Shown here in pieces: positions 21,285-33,269 of a DNA stretch of 64,000 nucleotides. The number at the start of each line of letters is the position of its first letter. Position 1 is the stretch's first letter. Origin of the DNA: Dacryopinax spathularia. Lineage: Eukaryota > Basidiomycota > Dacrymycetes > Dacrymycetales > Dacrymycetaceae. The notes under the pieces are model-generated. The model saw only the letters and a list, made by a program, of their open reading frames with translations. It was not told the origin of the DNA and searched no databases. The stretch lies in the NCBI GenBank assembly GCA_037974965.1, contig JBBPFI010000006.1, positions 682,001 through 746,000 on the forward strand, written 5' to 3'. A program made the position numbers and the translations under genes.

Positions 21285-24182
21285 GTTGCTCAGGGGTTTG
21301 TTCCGTTCTCCAGCGGGCGGCGGAGGGCGGAGGGGGACGGGAGAGTGGTAAGATCCATCGCGGGTTCCAACCATCAAAGGAAGTGATGGCTGATCGTCCG
21401 ATCGCAGGTTTACCTAAATCATCGTTGCGGCCGCAGCTGTGGAGGTGGCCGGGCGTTGTCGCTGCGTTTATTGCCTTTTGTTGCCATCCTGTGTAAAACG
21501 CCGCTGAATGACAACGTGCCTTCACGCAAGCCATTCGGCTGTGTAGTTGCACCGAGGGGACAAAAACACCAAATGAAACATGTAAAGAGCCATCAAAGCC
21601 GTAACAACGGTAACCGGGGCTTAAGCAGCGGAGGTGCACAAAGCGCGGTGGGATAGGGGCTTCTGATGATCACGCTCCTTGTGCATGGTGGACCGGCCGA
21701 ACGGACGGCGTTACCGCCGGCGGATCTTCCGAAATAGTCCATTTTGGTAAGGGATGGGAAGCGAGAGTGATCCACGCAACCACAGCTCCTCGGGTAACGA
21801 AATCCGGACGGCAAAGGGTGCCAGAAGCAAACTTGCTGATACTGATGTTGATGCTGATGTTGATGGCGTTGTTGCTTGAAGCAGGTCGTTGGAAGCCGGC
21901 AAGGAGCAGCCCGCATCGCCTGACGCAAGGCACGCCCGATCGGATCCGCGGGATAAACATAGTGTTTAGATCGGGCTGCGGAATCGGGTCTGACCAACTT
22001 TATCTGGATTAGGGAATCGTATCGGGCGACCGTTCACACCGCGTCTTCCAAACGTTCCAGGTCGTCCCTTCGCCGTCTTCTGCCCAACTCGGCTGATTGC
22101 CCGGTTGACCCCTCATCCTCGGAAGCGGAGAACCAACAGAAGCGCGTCGAGCCAACCGAGTGTTTGGGGATCGGGGCGATCAGCGTGTGTGCAAGAAGCT
22201 TGTCGCCGGGGCTCAGTTTATTCTGTTGAATTGCCAGACCCCCGAGACAACGGGTCCAAGCAACAGAACAAGGATCCAGGGTGCGGCGAGTCTTTAACCG
22301 CTTATCCGGCAGGGCGTCGTGAGAAGACCGGAGAAAACGCCGAGGGGAGCCGGAGGCGGAGGAGCCGCATGGGAGGGAAAGTAGACCAGGCTTCTCCCCG
22401 CTTTGTCGTCCCTGAATCTAACTACGTCAACATGCACACAGGACAATGAACTGCATGCAGCAGCTGCATGCTCGGTGCTAATGCGTGGAGACTTTTGTCT
22501 GGGAGATTCGGGGCTTGTTCGTGGGGCTTGCTCATGCGGACCAAATAATGCGAGGCGGCTGATTGGTCTGTCCCCAAAGACGTGGGGCAGGGCAAGCTAG
22601 TTTGATGTGACGGAGTTCTCCCGCCCCTGTTTACTTGGAGAGTTGGTCTGCTGGCACTGTCAGTGAGAGTCAAACTGAGTCTCTTGCTCGGGTCTCGGGT
22701 CTCGCGCTCCATGATGGGGAGGAACGAGCGAGGGGGAATCTGAGTTTCGCACCCCGCCCGGGTGGCTTGGCTAGACCACAACAGCGCGAAACGAGTAGAA
22801 TGCGAGCGCTGGTCGCTTGGCGAGAGAGCGCTCTGCTGTGAGGGAGGAGAAGAGACTTCGAAAGCAGAGGGATGAAGGGGCAAGAAAACCCAGTGTGGGG
22901 ATAGGCTTGGGGTAGGAGGGCTGCCACGAAACTGTGGAAGTTTGGAATTTCGGAGGCAGAGAGGTTTGGACTCCGGTCTGAGGCTTCGGGCGATCGTACG
23001 TGGCTTGGTTGGGGGGCTTCTTCGGTAGCTCGAGAGTTGGCTCGTTTCGTTGCTCCGTGGTCGACGTCAACTGCTGACGCGGAAGGGGTGTAGCACCGGA
23101 ACCGCTAGCCAGAGTTGGTGAGAGGTGACGTGCATATGATGCGGTCAGCTCCAGCTCCAGCTGCTCGAGTCGAGTCGCATCAACCGCTTCTCACTTACGA
23201 AAACCAGTCACGCGCTCAACCAGAGCTCAACCAGAAACTCTTCCTACGCTCGATCATCTTCCCCTCTTTCAGCCTCATGCAGGGGCAAGCCAATCCCCAT
23301 CCCCATCGCATAATCCCCCGGCTGGCGAAAATCCCTCGCTCGAGCTTCTGGGACGGCGGAAATACACAGTTACTCTTTGGAGTTAACCCCCGCGTTCGAC
23401 CGTTCAAGTCCGCTCGTTGCTTCTCAGTGCGCTCTGAACGGAGCTGGAGGTGGTGCCATCTTTCGTAGAGCTCCGGGCAGGCACGTAGCGCCATGCAAGC
23501 CCCCACACTGAACTGGGAACTGGGGGTTGGGGGAGCCTGAAGTCTTTTGCCGTAGCTTGCCTGTTCCTCGCAGACGCCCATCGCACGAAAAGGGCCAGCG
23601 CCCGGCCCCGCAGACCATACCATGGAGGCGTCACCTCATGGGCCGACTACTGATGGCAGAAGGGACAGAAGACGAAGATGCGGCGAGATATTGAATACGC
23701 CATATGCGGTCCACCCTTTGTGTAATTGCACACGGTCGCTCGCTCGCTCGGTCTCGGTCTCGTTTCATCGCTTGTTTGTTATTGTCCCTGTGACTAATTT
23801 GCAGTATTTCGAGCACGAGCATATAGACAAACAGAGCGCGAAAGGAAACGGAAGCCGCGCGGCGGAGAAAGGCTATCGGACAGACTCGACGGGGTAATAC
23901 ACGGATATGAGAAAAAGGGTACTAACAGTGTGTAAACTCGGAGTACGACCGGGAATGGAAGGCGTAGAAGGGTAAACCACGGGATTCGTCTGCTGGCTTT
24001 TCGGTAGTGCAAGTTGCCTGCATGCGTGTGCTTGTGGTATGTCGAGCTGTTGCGTATGACGACGCGAAAACACCGAGTAAAAGTAGAAGCTGTTGAAGTG
24101 ATACACCTTTGGAGAAACCAAAGTGAAGAAACGTAGAATGAAAAGAGAAATATCGTCGAACATCGGACAGACCAAGTAGATT
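21285..24182. other. Long gene-poor region, 2.9 kb, between convergent genes
   Basis: I see no gene here that I can support. Open frames on both strands are short, low in hydrophobic residues and biased by composition. A TGATGT/TGATGC/TGATGG hexamer run lies at 21837-21870, and AG- and CT-rich stretches occur at 22690-23070 and 23110-23420. CpG frequency is normal, so it does not look like an old methylated transposon. It may contain long 3' ends or a non-coding RNA. Confidence 0.4.
21837..21870. repeat. Imperfect hexanucleotide tandem repeat
   Basis: TGATGT, TGATGC, TGATGT and TGATGG follow one another, preceded by CTGATAC. It is a minor microsatellite in an intergenic region. Confidence 0.7.
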
Positions 24183-25566
24183 CTAAGACTGATTCGAGAC
24201 GGGCATCGGGGGCATACCGTTGGACAACGGCGTGGCGGACATGTTCGTAGGCGTGGGAGGGACGTTGGAGCTGCGTCCGCGACCCCGACCTTTCGCTTCG
24301 GGCACGGCACCCTCGCCGTCCTTCTTCCCATTCTGACCGGTCTGCCCTGCCGTAGCTGAACCGACAGTTGACTTCTTGGTCCGGCGAGCACTGCGGGGCT
24401 TGAGGTTCTTCAGCAAGTCGCGCCGCCCACGGCGGAAGTAGGGATGCGTGAAACCGGACGCCTGGACGGCGTCGGTTCCCTGAGTCGGGTCGCCAGAGTT
24501 TATATCCGCAAATTCGAGGATGCATATAGTCGACACACGTTGGAAACCATAAAGGTTGATCTGCCGCACAAAGGACGAAACATTGCTATGACACAGAAGG
24601 TTGTCAGCGGAGGCAGTGGACCCTCGCGCGTTCACACCCTCACCTATGACGGAAGAACCGAGGCAGCACAAACTGGGCAAACTCGGCCGAGTTCATGAGG
24701 ATGAAGGCGTCGCCAGCCTCGTTCCACCGCAGGAACCTGCCGTACTCGGGACGGGAAAGAAGACTATGAGGAAATATCAGCATATATGCGCCTGATTTGA
24801 GAGGTTAGAGGACGTACTGATAAAGCTTGCTGATGAAGGCGGTACAGTCGCCCGCCTGCTCATCCTGGGTCGGGATTACAGGCTTCGTCTCGACAGGCTC
24901 CCCAAAGCGAGGGCTAGCGCTGCTGAAGTCGGTTGACGCCGGGCTCGTGTTGGCATTGTTATGCTCGTCACTCGGCAAGGTCGCGATAGGAGGGATGCCG
25001 ATATGTGACGGGGTCAACGTATAGCGGGACTGTGACTCTCCCCGCCTGAGATTGACGCCGGCGTCCTCGGACCCCATGTTGGAGTTGGTAGGTGCACGAC
25101 CGTACCCACTCGGCATCTGAGACTTGTAGTTGTTGTACCCGCCGGCGCTGGAGGGCGAGTTGTGCATCGAGGACGAATACGTGCTGTGACCATTCATAGA
25201 GACGCCCATCGAGTTGTTTTGTTGATACCCGAAGGGAGACATCGAGGGTGTAGGAGGAAATGACCCTGTGGAGGACGCCGAATGGGGAGCGGCGGACATG
25301 GGGGAAGCGACGCCGGATGAGTTCGAGTAGTCGAGGCCGGAGTTGTTGGAAGATGTTGTCGGTCCGCGGCCGTAGGATTGGTTGCCGGTCTGGAGGGTGG
25401 GCATGTGGTGCCCGTGGGAGTAGTCTTGCTGCATGGGGTGGGTGAGTGAGTGATACGGTTGATGTAGGACGGGGGAGTGTCCAACCTGCATAGAGTAGGA
25501 GGGGAGGAGGGTTTGGTTGAGCCGGAAGGGATGGGCGAGGGTTACAGTAGAGCCTACCTGATCCAT
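24183..25566 (-). CDS. HSF-type DNA-binding transcription factor
   Basis: Exons complement(24183..24479, 24537..24585, 24644..24763, 24818..25566), 404 residues. The heat-shock-factor winged helix (about residues 240-330) reads FISKLYQHLLS, FLRWNEAGDAFILMNSAEF, LPRFFRHSNVSSFVRQINLYGFQR and THPYFRRGRRDLLKNLKPR. The recognition helix SSFVRQINLYGF is conserved, so sequence-specific DNA binding in the nucleus is expected. Unusually, about 240 residues of Ser/Asn/Gln/Tyr/Pro-rich sequence precede the domain and there is no obvious coiled coil after it. The tail is basic, with AKGRGRGRSS. That order suggests an Sfl1-, Flo8- or morphogenesis-type HSF relative rather than Hsf1 itself, by inference. 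Two splice choices are ambiguous: the 57-nt intron 24480-24536 and a possible 72-nt intron right after codon 3; both keep frame if retained. Confidence 0.8.
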
Positions 25567-26812
25567 GTGAGGAGACAGCGGGCGAGGGCAAGAGGGTGAT
25601 GATGAGGGGGATACTTTGTGTTTGGGGGGATTGACCGGGGGGGGTAGATGTATGCGCCCTGGATGTATGCGGGGGTGTAGGAAGTGGTCAATTTAAGCAG
25701 ATTGGTATGCAGTGGAAGCAGAGAGGGTACGGACCGAGGGTGAGTGGGGGGGATGAATGTACGGTAGGAGGGGGAGTGCGTCGCAAAGCAGGGGTATTTA
25801 TGAGAATGAGGCAGAAAGGTGAGGATGGACGGGTGCGGGCCCGAAACTAGGGAGAAGGAGCGAGGAGGGAGAGAGGAGGGACGGAAATGGGAGGAGGAGG
25901 AGGAGGACAAGGAGCAAAGGGGACCACCAAGCCAGACCCATTCCCTCCTTTGCCCTTCCTCGACGACACCTTCCTAATTTGCATTCACAGCCCACGCGTC
26001 GTGTGATAGCCCGTCCCAACGCGTCAACGGGGCTTCCCGCGATCCCATCACCACGCGGACAAACAGACGACCGTTCTTCATCCTCTCCTCCAGCATGCCG
26101 GTTCACCCATCCAGCCCACCCACCCCCTTCCCCTCCCCGTGTTAGTCTGTCTATCGCTTCTTTCCCTGCCTGACGCCAGACGCCTGCCTTGCCATCCGCC
26201 ATCCGCCGTGGAGCTAGGGCAGTGTCCGCCATCATCGGCCACATTCCTACTCGCTCCTTCTAATCTACCCTCTTCTGGGATCACTATTGTGGGCTACCCC
26301 TTTACCCGGCCCCGTTTAGAACAGCCAGCCAGCGCGGGTCGGTCGCTCCTTCCCTCGCTCCTCCTCCCCCCCAAGGTGTAATCATCAACGGGGCCAGCCA
26401 TGGGCGAACGAGCGTCTCCCCAGCCAAAACCCGCTTTTCAAGCCCCGACAGAGCCCGACTGCCGCCCGCTGACTCGCTGAGGCTGCTTCGCAAAGCGGTT
26501 CATGAGAAAAGTACCTCAGAAATTGCCAATTGCAGATTGGCCCGAGATTCCCCTGCGACCGGCGTAGGAACCCCTTCTCCGCCGCAGCCTATCTCTTGCC
26601 ACAATTTGCCATCCACCACCCTTTTGGCGAAAAACACCAACGCCGCCTGGTGCGCGCAGGGCACGGGGGACCCTCGACCCCGGACCCCCGTTCTTACGTG
26701 TGCAACAATCGTCAGAATTACCCTGCCCTCACAACGCGGTCTTAGAGAGAGTATCCATTAGCCTGTCTCGCTCCTCTTGTCCCAGCTTCGAACGCTTCTC
26801 GCTCCGAGATCC
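25567..26812. other. Promoter and leader region of the HSF-type gene
   Basis: 1.25 kb upstream of the minus-strand HSF-type gene. On the minus strand it is strongly pyrimidine-rich near the gene (25740-25920) with a run of GGA triplets on the plus strand around 25883-25900. No coding region supported. The HSF-type gene probably has a long 5' untranslated leader. Confidence 0.45.
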
Positions 26813-27767
26813 TCAAGCCATCCGTCCCTGCCCCATCGCTTCTAGCGCTCCTATTCCCTTTTCCCACTCGTCCAGCGACAGCCCGTCCACCGCCCGGATA
26901 AGCACCGCCCGCAGCACCACTCGGCCGTTTACCACACCCGCCTCCCTCGCGCTTGGTCCTTCCAGTCGTGGAATCGCGCTTGCGAAAGCAGCCGCATGCT
27001 CGTCCTGTATCAGAGTAGACCCAACAAAAAAACGTTAGCGTGCCATGCCAACGAACAACCGACAATGATCTGCCACGCATTTGACCACAATAACCCTAAG
27101 GTTGCCATCTCGGTCCGCGCCAGAGATGTTGCACAGCATTGCGGGCAGGCGCGGGCAAAGGCCATAACAAACGTCGCGCGAGACCCGCATAAACAATGAG
27201 AGACCATCCCTATCCGGGCGGTTGCCGCGCTGTGAAACGACTCGCTGGCACCGTTTCACAATGACCAGACAAAACCAAAATTATGAGTGGCGAAGAGAAC
27301 AAGAAACGCGAATGAGAGGCTGATAGGATTGATCCCGTCGCGTGAATCACTCTCGTTCGCGACGACAAAGGCGCTCATAATAAGAACAACGTCACTCACG
27401 TCTTGCATTTCCACTATGCCGAACACCATAACCTTGCGCTTCCTGTCCTTGAGGAACTCAAGCTCAGGAGCAGAGCTCCGATCACCCGCGGCGAGACAGG
27501 CGGAGATGTCAACGAGGACGGACTGCCCGGCATGACCGACGACGATCATGTCGAGTGCGAACGACCCAATATCACACGCGATGTACCTTCGGCAAACATG
27601 AGTGCGGGTTCTACTTCGTATGATGGACGATATGGACGCGTTCCAGAAGTCCCAAACAATACCACTTACCAGCCGGCGATGCGAACCTTCCGCCCGTGCA
27701 GCTCTCCTGCGTCCCCCGTAAGCCGGGAGATGAGTACCGGTAGCGCGCTGTCGATATCCTGCGGCAT
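26813..27767 (-). CDS. Small OB-fold protein, TEN1-like (CST complex)
   Basis: Exons complement(26813..27004, 27400..27586, 27670..27767), 158 residues, in phase. The sequence reads like a single OB fold: LPVLISRLTGDAGELHGRK, VRIAGWYIACDIGSFALDMIV, AGQSVLVDISACL, KRKVMVFGIVEM, and a C-terminal strand-helix VVLRAVLIRAVDGLSLDEWE. The spacing fits fungal TEN1, which with STN1 and CTC1 binds telomeric single strands and helps fill in the C-strand. Size (TEN1 is 120-170 residues) and the 'G(K/R)KVRI.G' opening support this. Other small OB proteins (RPA3, RMI2) are possible. Intron 2 (27005-27399, 395 nt) is far longer than the 45-60 nt usual here. The start is the ATG at 27767; the frame is open further upstream. 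Confidence 0.55.
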
Positions 27768-30493
27768 GAACTCCGGCGATGGTCGTCCACTGCCTGCTTG
27801 GCATTCAACCCTGTGACCTATCGTCATTCGTCCTCCTGACCTCTGGTGCTCGAATCCAATCATACCTCGTATAGACGTGGTATTGCCTATTGCGGTACTG
27901 CAGGCGGTGGAGCGAATGGCATCGGATGACTGTTCGGCTTAAGTGTCGGCCGAGCTTGCAGATGCAACAATTCCGCGGATGGCCGTCTTGTCCTTTGTTT
28001 TCGCAGACCTTGCGCGCGGCGCGTCCGCCACGTTCAAGGGACTCGTTCAAGGGGCTGAATGGCGGTTGAATGCAGGCACAAGCAGGGCGGTACAGTAACT
28101 GCAGTGGACAAGGCCGAGTCTCATCTCTCTCGACATTCCATCCAATCCATAACGACGTGTAACACATGCCGGCATCAGATCAGACGCCGTCCCTTCGGTC
28201 CGCAGGCTTCGCTCGCCTAAGGTTCATTCAAATCGCACGCGCGGTGGCGGAGATAGGATATTAGACGTTACTTCCGCGCCCCCTTATTGCAGCTGCCTCC
28301 CCGATAGAAGGCTGTGCATACAGCAACGTAATCCAGATCGCAGGATCAGCAAAGAAGCCACAATCGGGGGCGCTCCGTCTCGGCGACTTCCGCACTCTTC
28401 ACATCACTTCCATCTCAGTCACCATCTTCGTTCCTTACTGTTTCCCAACGCAGCTGCCGCCGGCTTACGGTCCGCAACAAACTAAGCTACTCCCTGCTCT
28501 TGCTCCATCACCTGCTCCTCGCTTTTCTCATGTCTCTGCTCCGGCACCATGTGGACCCGACAAATGCACCATCTGGACTATCTGAACGTTTACATTGTTT
28601 GTCTACTTCTGAGCCAGTCGCAGGCCCTATCACAAGCTCGTGCATAGGGACCAGATGAATCCTCCGGAGGTGTAATCGCCAATAATAACACCATCCAAAG
28701 CAACAATAACCAACTTTCCCACACATGCTCGAGTAAACATCTCCTCGGATTGCGGCGCGTTCCCGATCAACGAATACGGCTCAAGCACTCCGCCTTGCCC
28801 TTTTCTGGCACGCTTTCTCACCGTACTCTCGCTAATCACTGCTACGGAAACCTGAACGACGGTGCATGGGCGCACTCGGTGCCTATAGGACATCTTGTCG
28901 GTCGTGACCCTGAGATGTGCGCCTTCTAGCGCTGTACAGCCGAAGTTACCAAGGGCGTTTTGCCCAACTACACCCGAAAGAAGAAAGGGATGCAACAACA
29001 GTATCGGATTCGAAGCTCCTGGTCTCCCGAAATCCTACATGCGGGGTGCTCGGAGATGAAGTAATGCATAATGAACAGCACGCTGCCGGTCGACATGGCT
29101 CGCACTTTCCATGCACCGCTCTGGCCCGACACCGTGGACGAGGCACACCATACCGCATCTCATCGCCGCCCGATAGGTCGCGTTTTCACGTTTTCGTCCA
29201 AATTCCCCACACCGTCCACAAGACTGAGAAGCTAGGGTGACAATCTTCGTCGCCTTTTCACAGGCTTCTGGCCGTGATGCGACGTGATGGCGTCAGCGTG
29301 CCGAGAACCGCAGCTTAACCAGGATTGGAGCTGGTGTACGTAAATCCAGGTAAAACCGAGGATCCGTTCGAGATGCGGAGATCGGCAGAGGACAGATTCA
29401 GCTGCTGAAAGATGTCGAGCCTTGTCAGAGAGGGCGGTGCCCTGACTCATTAGACTATCGGACCAATCCTCAAGAAGTTATGACGTTGGCCTCTGAGGCT
29501 CGACCCTATGAACCAGGGACGCGCAAACCACCGAACCCGCCAGAGCATCGAGAACATGTGCCAAAGGAGCATCCAGATGCGCTTGATTGCTGAGCTGGCC
29601 TGATTAGTCGGGGCAAGTTGCCCGTTCGGTAGGTCTTCGCCGAGGTCTCACATGCATTCTCCGCGCGTACTCAAAGGGCCCTAGGACCAGTTGTCGACTT
29701 CCCCAGGGTCTCCCTCTGCGGGCCTATCAGCATGCGAAGGGATATGGCCGCCTCGCTAGCAGTTCTTGCGCTATCTTGGTCGAACCACCTTTTCCCAGCA
29801 TCTGAAAGTCGACTTGAACACTTTGCCGACACATGCTGCGGATGTGCGCTTGCGAAGGTCGAGGTCCAAATTCGCCAACGTGATCAGATAAACCCAGTCA
29901 ACGGTTCCTCCGTTCAAGCCAATCCCCGCTTTCCTCTATGTCGAAGAAGATGGGGAAAAACCGGAAGCTCCGCGACAATCTCGGAAGAAACGTGGGGCTC
30001 CCGCTCGTAGCGAGGATCGTGCGGGATTGTTCCGTAACCCCATCAGCAGCGCTTCTCCCCGATGGATGGCACTGCTCCCGGATCAACGAGATCTCTTCGC
30101 CGGCTCCGCGTGACTTCCGTTCAGACTCCAGGTCCAGTTCATTTGACGTTAAAGCCAGGATCGAAGATGTCAGAATGAATGAAGACGGATTCCGGCCTCC
30201 TCGGCGTAGGAAGCAAATGGCGCTTCCAGAAGCACAGTTCAATGTCCCGAACCCGCCAGCAATGTCGACGCTGGGAAAGCACAATTCAATTGTGGTAGTC
30301 AACGATCCTCAAATCGGAAACAGTGTTCGCGCAGTTCGAATGCAGATTGTCTTGTGAAGTAGGATTTCTCCAGCACATGGTACCTTGGTTGACGATCAGG
30401 GCACATTGCCAGCCGCGAGGGAGAGATAGCTTGAATTTGGATATCGCTGGCAGCTGTAAGCCAGTCGAGTATCTAATCGCCATCCAATCCAAT
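27768..30493. other. Long gene-poor region, 2.7 kb
   Basis: Upstream of the TEN1-like gene and downstream of GPI10. No gene I can support. Two open frames are the best leftovers: minus 28630-28998 (contains VGKLVIVALDGVIIGDY) and plus 29938-30357 (Arg/Ser-rich). Neither matches a family I know and neither shows convincing introns. CpG content is normal. Confidence 0.4.
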
Positions 30494-32605
30494 CTACAAT
30501 CGCTCGGCTCCAGTCCATTTCCATACTTTCACGCCGCCACGTCGGCGGGGATCGTCTTCCCAACCGTTGCTCACGGACCACACCTCCGAGTACCCTTTTT
30601 GCAGCAATATTTCCCTGACAGCCGGATCCTCGAGTAGAGCGCCGAAAAATGCCAGATGCGAGGGCCATGCATGCCTCCAGTTCTGTACCGATGGTTTGCC
30701 CGGCGGCGAGGTTGGCGCCGGTGATGGTGGGAATGCTGGATCCAGACTAGCCGGAAATCGGTCGGTGAGATACACCGGCGGCGAGTCGTAGAACACGTCA
30801 GCCTGGTCTCGATAAGAAGCGATGTCGGCCGAAGTTAACCTTAAAAAAGCATGTGTCAGCTATATGTATAGAGACAATCGCAGCTGGCATCGAACGATAT
30901 GCCAAGGACAATGTCGCGCAAACCGTGGAGTTCCCTCAGCAGAGAGGACGATACATCGTATGCCAAGATGGGACAGAACGTCAATATGCCCTGTTCGAGC
31001 AGCGACCATCTCGACAAAACCCTGAATGACGTCGTGGGCCCGTCGTCCTCCGTGGAGGAACAGGGTACATGGAGAAGCGAAGGAGAAGATGAGCAAAAAG
31101 AATAGTAGCTCACCCTACTGGCGGCTCACAGCCCAAGGCCCATATGTTGTCTTCGAGATCCTCCCGGTGAAGATAGGACTGCCACGGTGTTGAATGGCAT
31201 GGCATGAGAAAGCCGACACTGCGGAGGTCCTCCGCGCTTCGGGATCGTAGATAGTACATTGCGCTAATTCGAGCTCGGCCATGAAACCGAAGGACATAGA
31301 TGCTCAGAGGCAGGCTAGACAGCAGCAGAACTAGATGCCGGCGGACAACTGGCAGGTAGTTCAATGAAGATGCAGTGCGGTTTTGAGCATCTTCTTTCTT
31401 GGCGGTTCTGTTGTGCGCGTCCACGAGGCATTTCGTCGCCAGGAGTAGCATCTCGGGCAGCAACGGGTGGAGAAACCTCCACTCCTTGTGGCCAGCTAGA
31501 CTGTAGACAACAGTTGTCCAGACAATGAGGGCGAGTAATCGACAAGATGCGCTGTTCCTCTGGCCAGTCACAACTGTCCACGAGGTGTATGCGGCGAAGG
31601 GCAGTGCAGTATTCAACAGAAGTGGGATAGCTTGTGTCCCGTAGAAGTGCCATGCGTTCTGACCGTAGAAGTTGGAGACCGGATTGGCGGAGAAGAAGTT
31701 GTGTTGCAGGAAGGTGAAGGGCGTGAAAGTGAGTTGACCATAGTACAGCGAGTCAATACTGATAACGAGAACCACGGCGAAGGAGCCAATAATTGCCGTA
31801 TCAATGATTAACGGCCAGATGGACCGTCTGATCCGAATGGAATCGTAGCAGGTGATTGCGAACATCCACATCCACATGATCGCAGAAGTGGGGCGAATCG
31901 CTACCGCAAGCCCGGCGAGGCAGAGGGCGCATCGGAATCGAGCTCTGACAGCGGGGATGAGCGATTTCACACCTCGAGGTATCAGCATTACCTGAAGTCG
32001 GTGGATCGGCAATCTTCAGCCGTCCATGCTGGCCAGTAGTACAGCGCAACAGTGGCCAGACTTGTTTCAGCTGAGTTTGACAGCGTACGAGTCAACGACA
32101 GGACATTGAAGAATGAAGTGAGGGATAGGAAGAGCTGCTAAGTCGTCAGTCAATAAACGCCATATCTGATTGGATGCTCACCGCCGTGTTCCCATATCGA
32201 GATCCGTATAGTCGGCTTGCGAGTTTGTAAGTGTAAACATCTGTGAATGCGGCGATGGCGCCTTGCACTATTTTGGGCAGAACAATCTTCGCACCCGGTT
32301 TGTCATGAGCTCCATCATGTTTCAGTCTATCCACTACTCACAAGCAATTGCGTGCTATCCAGGCCAGTCATCCCCAGTATCCAATAAACTGGAACGAACA
32401 GTGCGGGATAGGTGAAGCTCCGGACAGGAGGCCGTATGGTCCACTCCCACGTGAGAGCGCCATAACGAAAGACCGCATGGTGCGCAGGCTCGAGAGACTG
32501 GAAGTACTCATCCGGCTGAAAGAACGTGCATGTCGCCAGTGCTAGACATATTCTTACAGCGAGTGAGAGTGAGAACGGCCATGACCTCGCCAGGATGGCC
32601 GACAT
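30494..32605 (-). CDS. GPI10: GPI mannosyltransferase 3 (PIG-B/Gpi10)
   Basis: Exons complement(30494..30839, 31114..31944, 31992..32134, 32182..32286, 32342..32605), 562 residues (human PIG-B 554). The enzyme adds the third mannose, from dolichol-phosphate mannose, to the GPI anchor precursor on the ER lumenal side; it is a GT22 multi-pass protein. The N-terminal lumenal loop FFQPDEYFQSLEPAHHAVF carries the family Asp-Glu pair, followed by LTWEWTIRPPVRSF. Many hydrophobic helices follow, then the diagnostic AGHKEWRFLHPLLP and FLMPCHSTPWQSYLH. The end (YRDQADVFYDSPPVYL and VKVWKW) also matches the family. Intron 4 (30840-31113) is 274 nt, much longer than the rest, but joining across it restores the family sequence exactly in phase. 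Divergent from the Pro/His-rich membrane protein gene. Confidence 0.92.
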
Positions 32606-33269
32606 TCACCTCAACCCGCCGAAACAGCAAGTGGGAAGAATGAGGAGATGGAAGGCACTGCCACCAAGCCCCTCTTCTTGCCGGTTTGGTCCTCGTCTTG
32701 GCACGGCCCCTACCCGCTGAGGACCAGATCACTGACATGAACAGCCTTGTGCCCATACCTGAACGAAGGACCTGCAACAAAGACGACTGCCCTCTATGAA
32801 CATTTCCAACGAAATGCCACACTAAATAAACAACAAGAAGCAAGACTGCGCAGTTTGGCTCGGCTCCGACTGCGGTGTGGACCCTAAATATAGCCCATGG
32901 GTCTAGCGGCTACTTCGCACGTACTTCGCCACTCAATCTCAATATTTGCAAAGCTCAAGTTCCATGGAAAGGTCAATATTATGACAATACGCGAGTGGCT
33001 TGTCGACATTGACAAGCACGGTTAATGAAGATGCAAACAAAATGACGAAATGGTGCGTGTGGAACGCGTGTGAGACATTGCTCAGCCGTTGAACCCGTTG
33101 CGCAGCGCTGCGGGCTGCCACAGGCAATATACCCGTCCCACAAACGGCCTCTTCTGCCGCTCATCTCTTCAACACGCTCCACGCGTCCCCGGCAGCGCAG
33201 TGACTTGCGCAGACGTCCTCGCAACATACTCAAAAGCCGTCCTTTTGCCCCAACTTGCTCCTTCCCACC
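32606..33269. promoter_or_regulatory. Divergent promoter region, GPI10 / Pro-His-rich protein
   Basis: 664 bp between divergent start codons. No gene supported and no clear TATA box for either side. Confidence 0.4.

Noticed and set aside
23741-23765. CTCGCTCGCTCGGTCTCGGTCTCG short repeat
   Set aside because: Too short to be called a meaningful repeat; ordinary local slippage.
29938-30357. 139-codon plus-strand frame
   Set aside because: Starts at a plausible ATG but is low-complexity and unmatched, with an equally long minus-strand frame over the same bases.
32896-32925. A-box-like GGTCTAGCGGCTA
   Set aside because: No matching B box or cloverleaf within 100 bp.
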